From CBFHND01 sp965657085 (GTDB lineage Bacteria > Pseudomonadota > Alphaproteobacteria > Rhodobacterales > Rhodobacteraceae), in assembly GCA_965657085.1 (NCBI GenBank), contig CBFHND010000008.1, positions 1-64,000 of the forward strand: a DNA stretch of 64,000 nucleotides, in the 5' to 3' direction. Position numbers and translations under genes: made by a program. Of the stretch, positions 52,874 through 61,640 are shown piece by piece (the first letter of the stretch is position 1; each line of letters starts with the position of its first letter). A model generated the notes under the pieces. The model did no database searches. It was given only the letters and a program-made list of their open reading frames with translations, and was not told the origin of the DNA.

Positions 52874-52954
52874 ATGGGAAAAGTCATCATCCCCACCATT
52901 TTCGGATTTGCCGCTCTGATGAGCCTTTGGGCCGTGACCGGTGCGATCGTCTGA
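52874..52954 (+). CDS. possible 26-residue single-helix membrane peptide
   Basis: MGKVIIPTIFGFAALMSLWA plus six residues reads as one transmembrane helix. The ATG has AAAGGA about 9 bases upstream. It is too short for codon statistics, and no family is known to me. Small hydrophobic peptides of this kind occur beside respiratory genes, but no direct evidence links them here. Confidence 0.4.
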   Translation: MGKVIIPTIFGFAALMSLWAVTGAIV

Positions 52955-53058
52955 TCGCGCGCGGCCATCGTCAGATCACTGCAACACTTTCTCCGCAAGG
53001 ACGGGCCACAGGGCACAAGGTCCAGGTTTGTGCATCTCGCTGTCAAAGCGCTCTCACC

Positions 53059-53072
53059 TTGACCTTGATCAG
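53059..53072. promoter_or_regulatory. FNR-like box
   Basis: TTGACCTTGATCAG matches TTGAT-N4-ATCAA at eight of ten positions, 237 bases upstream of the first cytochrome gene. Consensus match only. Confidence 0.35.
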
Positions 53073-53240
53073 GGCAGCACCGAATAGCCACAGGCGATGT
53101 GGCGGATGATTGCCGCCCGGCGGGAACCCAGCCAATCGGGGCCGCCGAGAAGCAGGCATTATGGGTTCAAACGGTGGCTTAACGGACGTCCTACCCGTCT
53201 CGGCAGTCTTTGGCGCGGTGCTCTGGACTTGGGGCGCGGA

Positions 53241-53254
53241 TTGATCTGTGTCAG
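53241..53254. promoter_or_regulatory. weaker FNR/DNR-like box
   Basis: TTGATCTGTGTCAG has one perfect half-site and three of five positions in the other, 55 bases before the cytochrome c lipoprotein gene. The location fits an oxygen- or NO-responsive activator. Confidence 0.3.
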
Positions 53255-53308
53255 GGTCCGCGCAGGCCAGAGATGCAAATCTGGGTGTGCGCACCAGAAG
53301 GACCCCAC

Positions 53309-53707
53309 ATGACACATGCCATCAAAACCCTTGCCATCGCAGCCCTTGCCGGGCTGGCCGCCTGTGCAGTGCCGGAAATGCCGGACAGCGATGAGGGCCG
53401 CGCGCTGTTCATCGACAACTGCGCGCAATGCCATGGCTTGAATGGCCAAGGTGCTGGCCCTTGGGTGGCCGAACTGGGACGCAAGCCGCCAGACCTGACG
53501 ACGCTCTATGCGCGCGGTTTTGACCGGGCGCAGGTGCTGTCGGTGATCGATGGCTATAGCCAGCAGGATGTGCCGGGCCGGGTGATGCCCGAATGGGGTC
53601 TGTTGCTGCGCGGTGATACGGTGCCGGTTGATATCGACGGTACCCTGACCCCGGTGCCGCGCCCGCTGGCGGCGGTTCTGGCCTACCTGGAGGAGATACA
53701 GCAATGA
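53309..53707 (+). CDS. c-type cytochrome lipoprotein
   Basis: 132 residues. The leader has a lipobox (LAAC, Cys19), and one haem site, CAQCH (Cys38-His42), is followed by GLNGQGAGPWVAELG. The axial Met is probably in PGRVMPEWG. A periplasm-facing, membrane-anchored monohaem cytochrome; electron partners unknown. The ATG at 53309 has AAGGA upstream. Its stop overlaps the second cytochrome gene (ATGA). Confidence 0.86.
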   Translation: MTHAIKTLAIAALAGLAACAVPEMPDSDEGRALFIDNCAQCHGLNGQGAGPWVAELGRKPPDLTTLYARGFDRAQVLSVIDGYSQQDVPGRVMPEWGLLLRGDTVPVDIDGTLTPVPRPLAAVLAYLEEIQQ

Positions 53708-54105
53708 TCCGCAGTCTTCGAAGTATAGCACTCGCGCTGGCCTTGCCGGGAGCGGCGGCGCAGGCGCAGGACCCGGCCGCAGGTGCCGAGCTTTACGGTT
53801 TTTATTGCGCGACCTGCCACGGTGCTGATGCGCAGGGCGGTGGCCCGATGGCCCCTGCGCTGTTGCTTCAACCGCCGGACCTGACCCAGTTGAGCGCGCG
53901 CAACGAGGGGGCCTTTCCCACCGTGCGCGTGGTCATGCGCATCGACGGGCGCGATCCGCTGACCAGCCATGGCTCGCCCATGCCGGTCTATGGCCCGATC
54001 TTTGACGGCGATGATACGCCGCTGAAATCCGGCAGCGGCCAACCGATCATGACCAGTCGCGCCATCGTCGACCTGGTGAAGTTCCTCGAAGCGATCCAGC
54101 AGTAA
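53704..54105 (+). CDS. periplasmic c-type cytochrome
   Basis: 133 residues with a signal peptide (cleavage about Ala21, AAAQAQD) and one haem site, CATCH (Cys35-His39). The following HGADAQGGGPMAPALLLQPP parallels the partner upstream, so the two are probably a duplicated pair. Methionine candidates are in SHGSPMPVYGP. Coupled translation suggests a joint electron-transfer role. Confidence 0.86.
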   Translation: MIRSLRSIALALALPGAAAQAQDPAAGAELYGFYCATCHGADAQGGGPMAPALLLQPPDLTQLSARNEGAFPTVRVVMRIDGRDPLTSHGSPMPVYGPIFDGDDTPLKSGSGQPIMTSRAIVDLVKFLEAIQQ

Positions 54106-54246
54106 TGCCTGACGGGCATCGGTCTTGACCTGATCTATTTGGTTAAAACCTGCGTCGTTTGCCATGCGAAGGCCACAGTTGCGAAAGGACGGGTTAACCG
54201 ACCGGGGGCCATGTTTGGGCATGTGATCCAATGAGGAGCCCGAGAC

Positions 54247-54519
54247 ATGAAATCCGTACTGACATCCGCCCTTGTTCTGACCATGGCCGCAGGCGTTGCA
54301 AACGCTGGCCTTTTCGGTGAAGGGCCAGCGACAAAACCAGCCGTCAAACACACGCGCGCCATGGACTATTCCGCGCCCGCGCCGACCTTCGGGGGGCAGC
54401 ATTTCACCAATGGATACGGCTGCACCTATTCGCGCACGCAGGCCCCGGGCTATCCGGTGGTGTGGATCCTGCAGGTGAATTCACGCCAGAACGGCTGCCC
54501 CAACGAAGTGCCGGGGTAA
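54247..54519 (+). CDS. small exported hypothetical protein
   Basis: 90 residues with a signal peptide (MKSVLTSALVLTMAAGVANA, 20 residues). The mature part has two cysteines (GYGCTYS and QNGCPNE) likely to form a disulfide. No family recognised. The ATG follows GAGGAG by 8 bases. An intrinsic terminator follows at 54548. Confidence 0.7.
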   Translation: MKSVLTSALVLTMAAGVANAGLFGEGPATKPAVKHTRAMDYSAPAPTFGGQHFTNGYGCTYSRTQAPGYPVVWILQVNSRQNGCPNEVPG

Positions 54520-54547
54520 CGATTTGAGGGATTGGTGAGTTGGAAAG

Positions 54548-54574
54548 CCCGTGCCGTTTGGCGCGGGTTTTTTT
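54548..54574 (+). terminator. rho-independent terminator
   Basis: An 8-bp stem, CCCGTGCC (54548-54555) with GGCGCGGG (54560-54567), including one G-T pair, a GTTT loop, then seven T. It ends the gene at 54247. Confidence 0.85.
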
Positions 54575-54855
54575 GTGGGCGCCGTGGTGCGAAGCTCTTT
54601 TCGCAGGAAAGATGCCGAGAGGGGCCGGGTTTTTGCAAGTTCTGCTCGCGTCCCAAGCGTGGAACAAGGCCGCAGGCCGCCGCGCCATCGTCGGGCCGCC
54701 CCCACGGCACGGCGATTTGGCCGATCTTGGCGCGTCGCTGATGTGGAAGAGGGACCTGGCAACCATAAAGCGCACTAGCGGGACAGAAGTGTCGCCGCAC
54801 CGCGGCCCGACAATGGCGCGGCTTTCAACGCAAAACGCCCTATGATCTACACCCC

Positions 54856-54967
54856 GTTCAAATGCCCCGCATTTGAACCGCCCCCGACCGCCCCCATGGG
54901 CGGGGGCGTCTGCGCCGCCTCCGGGGCTATGCCCTCTACGGCCTCAAACGCTCCCCCGGAGCGTTTG
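54856..54967. repeat. palindromic intergenic element, copy 2
   Basis: Three perfect hairpins in 112 bases: GTTCAAATG/CATTTGAAC (54856-54864, 54870-54878); CGCCCCCG/CGGGGGCG (54879-54886, 54901-54908) around the core ACCGCCCCCATGGG; and CAAACGCTCC/GGAGCGTTTG (54945-54954, 54958-54967). The core equals that at 20247-20260, but the stem around it differs while staying paired. Confidence 0.8.
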
Positions 54968-55049
54968 CAAGACGGCCTGCGACCCGCGGTCCGGGGCTGA
55001 TGGGTTCAGGCGGAAAAGTGATGGGGATCAATCTCCAACCTATGCTCCT

Positions 55050-57002
55050 TCAAACATCCAACTCCTCAACAAACCGCGCGTTCTCCTGAATATACTCGAA
55101 CCGCAGTTCCGGCTTCTTGCCCATCAGGCGTTCAACCAGATCACCGGTTTCGCCCGGCTCATCCTCGTCGATCGTCACCCGGATCAGCTTGCGGGTTGCC
55201 GGGTCCATCGTCGTCTCTTTCAGGTCCTTGGCGTCCATCTCGCCCAGGCCCTTGAACCGCTGCACGTCGATCTTGCCCTTGCCGCCCAGCCCCTTGGCCA
55301 TCAGCTCGTCTTTCTCCGCATCGCTGCCCACATAGACGCGGTGCGCCCCTTGGGTCAGACGGTAAAGGGGCGGGCAGGCCAGATACAAATGGCCCGCGTC
55401 GATCATGGGCCGCATCTGGGTGTAGAAAAACGTCATCAGCAACGCCGCGATATGCGCGCCGTCCACGTCCGCGTCGGTCATGATGATGATCTTTTCATAG
55501 CGCAGATCATCGAGGTTGAACTTCGTCCCCATGCCGCAGCCGAGGCTTTCACAGAGGTCCGAGATTTCCGCGTTGGAGCCCAGCTTGGAGGACGCCGCCC
55601 CCAGCACGTTCAGGATCTTGCCCTTGAGCGGCAACAGCGCCTGCGTCTTGCGGTTGCGCGCGCCCTTGCCCGAGCCGCCGGCGCTGTCGCCCTCGACGAT
55701 GAACAGCTCGGTACCTTCGCGGTCTTTCGAGGAACAATCGGTCAGCTTGCCGGGCAGGCGCAGCTTCTTGGTCGCGGTCTTGCGTGCAGTCTCTTTCTCT
55801 TGCCGACGGCGCATCCGCTCTTCGGCCCGCAGCACAAGGAAATCAAGGATCGCACCAGCGGATTTGGTATCTGCAGCGAGCCAGTTGTCGAAGTGGTCGC
55901 GCACAGAATTTTCGACCATGCGCTGTGCCTCGACCGTGGCAAGGCGGTCCTTGGTCTGGCCCACGAATTCCGGCTCGCGGATGAAACACGACACCAGCGC
56001 GCCCGCGCCTGTCACCAGATCCTCGCGGGTGATCGTGGCGGCCTTCTTGTTGCCCGCCAGTTCGCCGTAGGCCTTGATCCCCTTGAGGATCGCAGCCCAG
56101 AACCCGGCCTCGTGAGTGCCGCCCTCAGGTGTGGGCACGGTGTTACAGTAGCTCTGGATGAACCCGTCCCGCGCGGGCGTCCAGTTGATCGCCCATTCGA
56201 CCTTGCCCGGCACCTGGAATTTCTCGAAGGACACGGACCCGGCAAAGGGGGCATCGGCATAGGTGGTGGCCCCGCCCATCGCTTCGGTCAGGTAATCGGC
56301 CAGACCGCCGGGAAAGTGGAACTTGGCTTCGGTCGGGGTTTCCCCATCATCGATGCCCGATTTCCAGCGGATTTCAACGCCTGAAAAAAGGTACGCCTTG
56401 GACCGCGCCATCTTGAACAGGCGCGCGGGCTTGAGCTTCAGCGACCCGAAGATGTCCGCATCCGGGTGGAAGGTCACGGCCGTGCCGCGCCGGTTGGGGG
56501 CCGCACCGATCTTTTCCAGTTTGCCCTGTGGCACCCCGCGCGAAAACTCCATGGCAAAGAGTTCCTTGTTGCGGGCGACCTCGACCCGCAGGTGATCCGA
56601 CAGCGCATTGACCACGGAGGAGCCGACACCATGCAGGCCGCCAGACGTCTCGTAACTGTCGCCGGAGAACTTGCCGCCCGCGTTCAAGGTGCAAAAGATG
56701 ATCTCAAGCGCGGACTTTGACGGGTCCTTGGGGTGTGGCCCCGTTGGAATGCCGCGCCCGTTGTCACGCACGCTGACGTGGCCATTCTCATGCAGTTCGA
56801 CCTCGATCCATGTGGCGTGGCCTGCCACTGCCTCGTCCATGGAGTTGTCGATGATCTCTGCCACCATGTGGTGCAGGGCACGGTCGTCCTTGCCGCCGAT
56901 ATACATGCCGGGCCGCAGGCGCACGTGCTCCATATCTTCGAGCACTTCGATCGAAGAGGCATCGTAGTCCGTGGAATCGGACCCGGTCAGAAGGTCAGTC
57001 AT
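55050..57002 (-). CDS. parE: DNA topoisomerase IV subunit B
   Basis: 650 residues. GHKL ATPase domain (VRLRPGMYIGGKDDRALHHM, and Asn in VAEIIDNSMDEA), transducer, then TOPRIM (VEGDSAGGSGKGARNRKTQA and DADVDGAHIAALL). It decatenates chromosomes with ParC, which is not in this window. The length (650) fits ParE rather than the longer GyrB. The ATG at 57002 begins MTDLLTGSDSTDYDASS. Confidence 0.95.
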   Translation of the reverse strand: MTDLLTGSDSTDYDASSIEVLEDMEHVRLRPGMYIGGKDDRALHHMVAEIIDNSMDEAVAGHATWIEVELHENGHVSVRDNGRGIPTGPHPKDPSKSALEIIFCTLNAGGKFSGDSYETSGGLHGVGSSVVNALSDHLRVEVARNKELFAMEFSRGVPQGKLEKIGAAPNRRGTAVTFHPDADIFGSLKLKPARLFKMARSKAYLFSGVEIRWKSGIDDGETPTEAKFHFPGGLADYLTEAMGGATTYADAPFAGSVSFEKFQVPGKVEWAINWTPARDGFIQSYCNTVPTPEGGTHEAGFWAAILKGIKAYGELAGNKKAATITREDLVTGAGALVSCFIREPEFVGQTKDRLATVEAQRMVENSVRDHFDNWLAADTKSAGAILDFLVLRAEERMRRRQEKETARKTATKKLRLPGKLTDCSSKDREGTELFIVEGDSAGGSGKGARNRKTQALLPLKGKILNVLGAASSKLGSNAEISDLCESLGCGMGTKFNLDDLRYEKIIIMTDADVDGAHIAALLMTFFYTQMRPMIDAGHLYLACPPLYRLTQGAHRVYVGSDAEKDELMAKGLGGKGKIDVQRFKGLGEMDAKDLKETTMDPATRKLIRVTIDEDEPGETGDLVERLMGKKPELRFEYIQENARFVEELDV

Positions 57003-57086
57003 GGCTGCTGCTCTTTTTGCTATTCTTGGCGGCGATTATGGCAGAGCGGCGGGGCCGGGGGAAGTGGGGCGATCAGGTCGCGCGCG

Positions 57087-57743
57087 CTATTTCGGCCATT
57101 TTGCGGGCATCAACCCGGCCGCGTGCTGTTCGTCGATCACCTTGCGGTAATGTTTCATCTTGTGGTCGGGGCCAAAGACCGAACTCGATGCTTTGCACAG
57201 GTGCACCGTGCCGATGTGGTTGAAACTGCCGGGCAGGGCGCAAACCGGGTCGTCGCTTCGGTTGATGCACAGGCACAGATCGGTATTGGCCAAGGTGCCA
57301 CGATGCTTGCGCGGGCGCGGCGCGGCAAAGGCGATGCCTGGCACGTGATAGCTCTTGCTCAGGATCTGGGTGGCGGCCGCGCCCAGTGAATGACCGATGA
57401 TATAGTCGGGGCGTTGTTCATGTTTCTCCATCCAGTCCCAGATCGCCTTGGCGTGGCGCAGGAACCCCTGGTGCCAGCGGGTGCCGGAGTGGCCGGCCTC
57501 GGACGTGGGATCGTTGACCCTGTAGCGTTTGCCGCCGATGTTGAGGATGCGCAGGTTGAATTTGAGATAATCGATGACCGAGTTCGATCCGGGGATCAGC
57601 AGGATGCCATTGTCCAGAAAATGCGCCTCGACATCGTCTTCGTTCAGGCTGCGCTTTATCCTTGGGGCAACAGACGGATGGGTGGTCGCGGAATAGGAGG
57701 CTTCGGCCAATTGGGCGGCGGTCTTGATCGGATAGCGGTGCAT
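57087..57743 (-). CDS. lipase-like alpha/beta hydrolase
   Basis: 218 residues. The nucleophile elbow GHSLG (IIGHSLGAAATQILS) and later SDDPVCALPG resemble class-3 lipases. No signal peptide. Substrate unknown. The ATG at 57743 (MHRYPIKTAAQLAEAS) has AAAGG upstream. It lies 84 bases upstream of parE on the same strand. Confidence 0.75.
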   Translation of the reverse strand: MHRYPIKTAAQLAEASYSATTHPSVAPRIKRSLNEDDVEAHFLDNGILLIPGSNSVIDYLKFNLRILNIGGKRYRVNDPTSEAGHSGTRWHQGFLRHAKAIWDWMEKHEQRPDYIIGHSLGAAATQILSKSYHVPGIAFAAPRPRKHRGTLANTDLCLCINRSDDPVCALPGSFNHIGTVHLCKASSSVFGPDHKMKHYRKVIDEQHAAGLMPAKWPK

Positions 57744-57819
57744 TGTCTGTGGCCTTTCGCATGTGCTGCGCACAGCCTAGGCGTGCAGGGTGTGCAAGAA
57801 CCAGTTTTTTGTGGCAATT

Positions 57820-58689
57820 CTAGGGGTGCCAATCCTTGATAATGCGCGCGATCTGGTCGGGTTTCTGGTGGAACAGCCAGTGATCCGCCTCTGGCACCTC
57901 GACGCGGGTGAGGTCCGGCGCGAAATCCTCCAACCCTTGGGTGGTTTCCGGCAAAAGGGCGGTGTCGCCTGTGCCCCAGATCAACAGATGCGGGCAGCGC
58001 ACTTGCAACCGCTCGACCGGCAAAGGGCGCAAGCTCGTGATCGGCTCGCCCGGCGCGGCCACCTGCAAGGGCGACGCACGGTACCAGTTGATCATGCCGC
58101 GTAACCGACCGGGTTGGCCCCAGGCTTCCTTGTATCTGGCAAGGGTGTCCCCGGTCAGCCAGCTCATGTCCATCTTCGCTGAGAACAGCGACAACAGCTT
58201 GGCAAAGTCGTTCTCCGCCAGCCGGTCCTCGGACCCATCGCCGCGCAGATAAAGGATGTATTGCGACGCTTCGGACTGCGCCCCGCCCTTGGCCATCTCG
58301 CGCTGAAACGGAACCGGGTGCACCCCGTTGGCAATGATCAGGCGGCTGACCAGATCGGGGCGGGCGAACGACAGCCCATAGGCCACGCCCGCGCCCCAGT
58401 CGTGGCCCAGAACCGTGACCGGGCCGTCCTCTCCGATCAGGGCCACCATATCGCCGACCAGTTTTGAGGTGGTGTATTCGCCCACGTCATGGGGCGCCCA
58501 GCTTTGGCCATATCCGCGTTGATCGGGGGCGATACAGTGAAAACGGTCGGCAAGGCGCGGGGCAAATTCTTCCCACGCGCCTCCGAATTCGGGAAAACCG
58601 TGCAGCATCAGCAGCCGGGGCAGGCTTGGATCACCCCAGCGCCGAATGAAGAACGGATTGCCGTTCAGATCGACCGTTTCGGTTTGCAT
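57820..58689 (-). CDS. alpha/beta hydrolase (epoxide hydrolase/haloalkane dehalogenase-like)
   Basis: 289 residues. The oxyanion motif MLHGFPEFGGAWEEF, the nucleophile elbow GHDWGAG (Asp nucleophile), and the C-terminal EADHWLFHQ (His) place it among Asp-nucleophile epoxide hydrolases/dehalogenases. The ATG at 58689 overlaps the stop of the hydrolase upstream by one base (TGATG), so the pair is coupled. Confidence 0.87.
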   Translation of the reverse strand: MQTETVDLNGNPFFIRRWGDPSLPRLLMLHGFPEFGGAWEEFAPRLADRFHCIAPDQRGYGQSWAPHDVGEYTTSKLVGDMVALIGEDGPVTVLGHDWGAGVAYGLSFARPDLVSRLIIANGVHPVPFQREMAKGGAQSEASQYILYLRGDGSEDRLAENDFAKLLSLFSAKMDMSWLTGDTLARYKEAWGQPGRLRGMINWYRASPLQVAAPGEPITSLRPLPVERLQVRCPHLLIWGTGDTALLPETTQGLEDFAPDLTRVEVPEADHWLFHQKPDQIARIIKDWHP

Positions 58690-59978
58690 CACTCGCCTTT
58701 GGACTTGCTTTCGAACATCAGCCCGGCCGCAGTGCGCGGTGCAAAGCCTTTCCAGTAGGTGTGATCGTCGGTCTGCTTGCCTGCATCGTCCAGTGCCACG
58801 ACACCTTCGCCCGCGTTCTTGACCAGATTGAAGTATTCGGCCTTGGCCGCGTCACCCTTCAGGTGTTGATCCATGAAGGCCGTGGCAAAGTGCTGGGCGA
58901 TGTTGTTCATGCGGTTGGTGTCCCACACCGCGTCGGCGTAATGCTCGAAGGGCAGGAAATCGAGCCCCTCGACCGGCTGCCAGCTTTCCTTGGGGGCGGG
59001 CATGGGGGCGGCGGCATTATGGTTCGCATGCTCGAAGGTCAGCAAGTGGCGGTCTGTGCCGACGGTTTCATCAAAGATGCCGCGCATGGCCGCATAGACG
59101 GAAACGTCATCCGATCCGCCGGCCATCAGCATCAGAGGCTTGCGGAAACCCGCCAGACCGTCGGCATCCCAGAAGCCCGCGTTCTTGCCCCATGGCCCAA
59201 TGGCGATGATCGCCTTGACCCGGTCGTCAATCAGCGCCTCATGGGTTTCCGACCCCGCCAAATGCCGCGCCAGCAACCCGTTGGGTGTGCCCCAGCTGTA
59301 TTCGGTGGAGGCCTGCGTGACGCCCGCGCCCCCAAAGATCAGCGCGCCGTAGCCGCCCATGGAATAACCGATCACGCCGGTGTTTTCGGCATCTATGATG
59401 GCACCCAGAGGGCCATCCAGCGCTTCCATCTGGTCGATGACAAAGCGTTGATCCAGCGGACGGTTCAGCAAGGTCGAGCCAAAGGCGCCCTGATCGGAAT
59501 AGGTGCTGTCGGTGTGGTCGATCGATACGGTGACGTATCCTTTTGAGGCGAGGTTTTCGCCCAGATGGCTCATCAGGTAGCGGTTGCCGGGATAGCCGTG
59601 GCTGATCACGATCAAAGGGAAGGTTTCTCCGCTGGCCGGAGCCGCGTCGCGGGCCGCACGGCCGGTCAGGGGTACCTCGGTCTTACCGTCGCGCAGGATC
59701 GCGGTATAGTTGCCGCCCTGTTCGGTGCCAGCCGCCGCCGGATACCAGACTTCAAGCGTCAGGGGGCGGTCATAGGTGGGTTCCGCATCGGCGGTGGTGT
59801 TCAGGATGTCGATCTGGCCGGGGTGCGACACTGTCATTGTCTGAACGCCGATGGGATAGCTGCCGTAAGGGGCCAGTTCGGGCGCATCGGGGCGAACCTG
59901 ATCGATGGGGTTGGCGAATGCCATGGTCACGGTGCCGAGGCTCACGGCGAGGGTGGCCAGAGATTTCATTGCAGTCAT
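58689..59978 (-). CDS. secreted alpha/beta hydrolase (dienelactone/PAF-acetylhydrolase-like)
   Basis: 429 residues with a signal peptide (cleavage about residue 22, TMAFAN). PLIVISHGYPGNRYLMSHLG carries the oxyanion His-Gly and GYSMGGYGALI the Ser nucleophile, with His in EHANHNAAAP. The substrate could be an ester or lactone. GGAGACC precedes the ATG. A 10-bp inverted repeat lies upstream (60000-60041). Confidence 0.83.
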   Translation of the reverse strand: MTAMKSLATLAVSLGTVTMAFANPIDQVRPDAPELAPYGSYPIGVQTMTVSHPGQIDILNTTADAEPTYDRPLTLEVWYPAAAGTEQGGNYTAILRDGKTEVPLTGRAARDAAPASGETFPLIVISHGYPGNRYLMSHLGENLASKGYVTVSIDHTDSTYSDQGAFGSTLLNRPLDQRFVIDQMEALDGPLGAIIDAENTGVIGYSMGGYGALIFGGAGVTQASTEYSWGTPNGLLARHLAGSETHEALIDDRVKAIIAIGPWGKNAGFWDADGLAGFRKPLMLMAGGSDDVSVYAAMRGIFDETVGTDRHLLTFEHANHNAAAPMPAPKESWQPVEGLDFLPFEHYADAVWDTNRMNNIAQHFATAFMDQHLKGDAAKAEYFNLVKNAGEGVVALDDAGKQTDDHTYWKGFAPRTAAGLMFESKSKGE

Positions 59979-59999
59979 GGTGGTCTCCGTTCTGAATGC

Positions 60000-60041
60000 G
60001 ATGCGCCGGTACCAAAATAAACTCCCAGAACCCGGCGCATC
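60000..60041. promoter_or_regulatory. 10-bp inverted repeat upstream of secreted hydrolase
   Basis: GATGCGCCGG (60000-60009) and CCGGCGCATC (60032-60041) are perfect inverted arms around 22 bases. Located 22-63 bases before the start, it could be a leader hairpin or operator. Confidence 0.35.
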
Positions 60042-60238
60042 CTCGCAGGGACTGGTAAACCTTTCAAAATAACAAGCGGCCTATTGCTGCGATCAGCATC
60101 CGCAAGGATCTGTGGATGAGTTTGACAGAACGCCGCAGTCAATCAACCCGTGACCTTACGTTGAGTGAAGATAGCTATTTCGCGCGCAGCGAGAGGCCGG
60201 CACCCATTCAGGGCCGCGCATGGCGGATCAATCGGTGC

Positions 60239-61126
60239 TCAGTCTTGTCCTGCCAATGCCGTCGGCAGGTGCTGTACCAGATGATCGAAGACGCCGCGAA
60301 TGCGGGGTACGTGCCGTTGATCCTCGTGCATGACGACGGAGCAGGGCAGCTGCGCCTGCAGTTCCGGCAACACCCTTTTCAGGCCCAAACGCCTTGCGAT
60401 CCCGGCCTGACACACGCCAATGCCCAATCCCGACGCGATGGCACCGATCTGGGCCAGCCCGTCATCCGTGCGCAGCACGATGTTGTGTGGCGTGGGCCAC
60501 CCCTGCTTTTGCAATCCGGCTTCCATTTCGGCCGCGCGGTCGTCACTGATGAAGGGCAGGTTGGTCAAGTCATCCACCTTTGCCGGGCGATCCAGCTCAG
60601 GCCGGTCTTTTGACGCGAAAAACCCCAACTCGATGTCGGGCAAATGCCTTACCACCAGCGCCTTTTGGGTCACCGGGGCCACGCGGATGGCAATATCTGC
60701 GGCCCGTTGCAGCAGGTTTTCGGCAACGTCTGTTGCTGCAAGCTCAATCGTGATCTCAGGGAACGTGCCGCGCAAGGACGCCAGCACGGGCGGCAGCACT
60801 TGAGCCGCAATAACACGCGGTGCCGTCAGGCGCACTGTGCCTTGGGTGGCACCCTGCGCCGCGCTGGCCGAGCGCGCAAAGGCTGCGGCTTCGTCAAGAA
60901 CGGCACGTGCCCGCACCAAGAGATCATGCGCCATCTCGACAGGGATCAATCCGTTGCTGGCGCGAGTAAACAGCGGGGTGCCAAGGGCGGTCTCCAACGC
61001 CTCGATCTGGCGCCGCACCGTCGGCTGCGACAGGCGCAACCGGCGCGCGGCACCCGACAGGCTGCCGGTGTCCATCACGGCGACAAAGGCGGGGATGAAA
61101 TCAAGGGAGGGGATGGGCGTGCTCAT
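60239..61126 (-). CDS. LysR family transcriptional regulator
   Basis: 295 residues. The N-terminal helix-turn-helix (GSLSGAARRLRLSQPTVRRQ, about 21-40) is followed by a periplasmic-binding-type effector domain (about 90-290). The ligand is unknown. It diverges from a DUF4260 gene with 95 bases between, the usual arrangement for a LysR activator and its target. Confidence 0.92.
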   Translation of the reverse strand: MSTPIPSLDFIPAFVAVMDTGSLSGAARRLRLSQPTVRRQIEALETALGTPLFTRASNGLIPVEMAHDLLVRARAVLDEAAAFARSASAAQGATQGTVRLTAPRVIAAQVLPPVLASLRGTFPEITIELAATDVAENLLQRAADIAIRVAPVTQKALVVRHLPDIELGFFASKDRPELDRPAKVDDLTNLPFISDDRAAEMEAGLQKQGWPTPHNIVLRTDDGLAQIGAIASGLGIGVCQAGIARRLGLKRVLPELQAQLPCSVVMHEDQRHVPRIRGVFDHLVQHLPTALAGQD

Positions 61127-61221
61127 AAAGCCTTTATAGGCGGGTGCACATATTTAGACAATTGTGATGAGCGGCGAGCACGGGCCAGATACACACGGTT
61201 TCATTCTGATCAGAGAGCATC

Positions 61222-61638
61222 ATGCCAAATTTCAAATCCACAGGACACGCCACCGGGGCCATCCGTGCCCTATTGCAGATCGAAGGCGCGGTCATCGGCG
61301 CGGCAGCGGTGGCCCTTTATGCCAGTATCGACGCCACATGGTGGCTCTTTTCCGCGCTGATCCTTGCGCCGGACCTTGCCATTGTGGGCTATGGATTGGG
61401 CAAACGGATTGGCGCCTTGGCTTATAACATCACGCACAGTTACGTGCTGCCATTTGGTCTTGGTGCTCTGGGCCTCTGGGGTGGTATTGATCTCGCACTG
61501 CCGCTGGCTGCGATCTGGACGGCCCATATCGGGTTCGATCGTGCCTTGGGCTATGGGCTGAAATACGCCGAAGGATTCAAACACACACATATTTCCGCTC
61601 CGGACTTGAGCGCGGGTGGACCTGTCGCTACATCCTGA
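61222..61638 (+). CDS. DUF4260 membrane protein
   Basis: 138 residues with three to four hydrophobic helices (LQIEGAVIGAAAVALYASID, ALILAPDLAIVGYGLGKRIG). The IGFDRALGYGLKY C-terminal block is typical of DUF4260. Function unknown. Probably controlled by the divergent LysR regulator; 2 bases before the DUF1007 gene, but it may be a separate unit. Confidence 0.84.
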   Translation: MPNFKSTGHATGAIRALLQIEGAVIGAAAVALYASIDATWWLFSALILAPDLAIVGYGLGKRIGALAYNITHSYVLPFGLGALGLWGGIDLALPLAAIWTAHIGFDRALGYGLKYAEGFKHTHISAPDLSAGGPVATS

Positions 61639-61640
61639 CC

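Larger units (their letters stand above)
52955..53308. other. intergenic region before cytochrome genes
   Basis: 354 bases. It holds two FNR-like sites (53059-53072 and 53241-53254) and a weak 27-codon frame from ATG 53161. Nothing else is recognised. Confidence 0.45.
54520..55049. other. long intergenic region with terminator and three hairpins
   Basis: 530 bases between the exported-protein gene and parE. They hold the terminator (54548-54574), about 280 bases in which a plus-strand frame (ending 54845) reads GPPPRHGDLADLGASLMWKR but lacks a start with a ribosome-binding site, and the palindromic element at 54856-54967. No RNA gene is recognised. Confidence 0.5.

Noticed and set aside
53161..53244. 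A 27-codon frame upstream of the cytochromes
   Set aside because: Only a poor ribosome-binding site and no recognisable feature beyond a short hydrophobic stretch.
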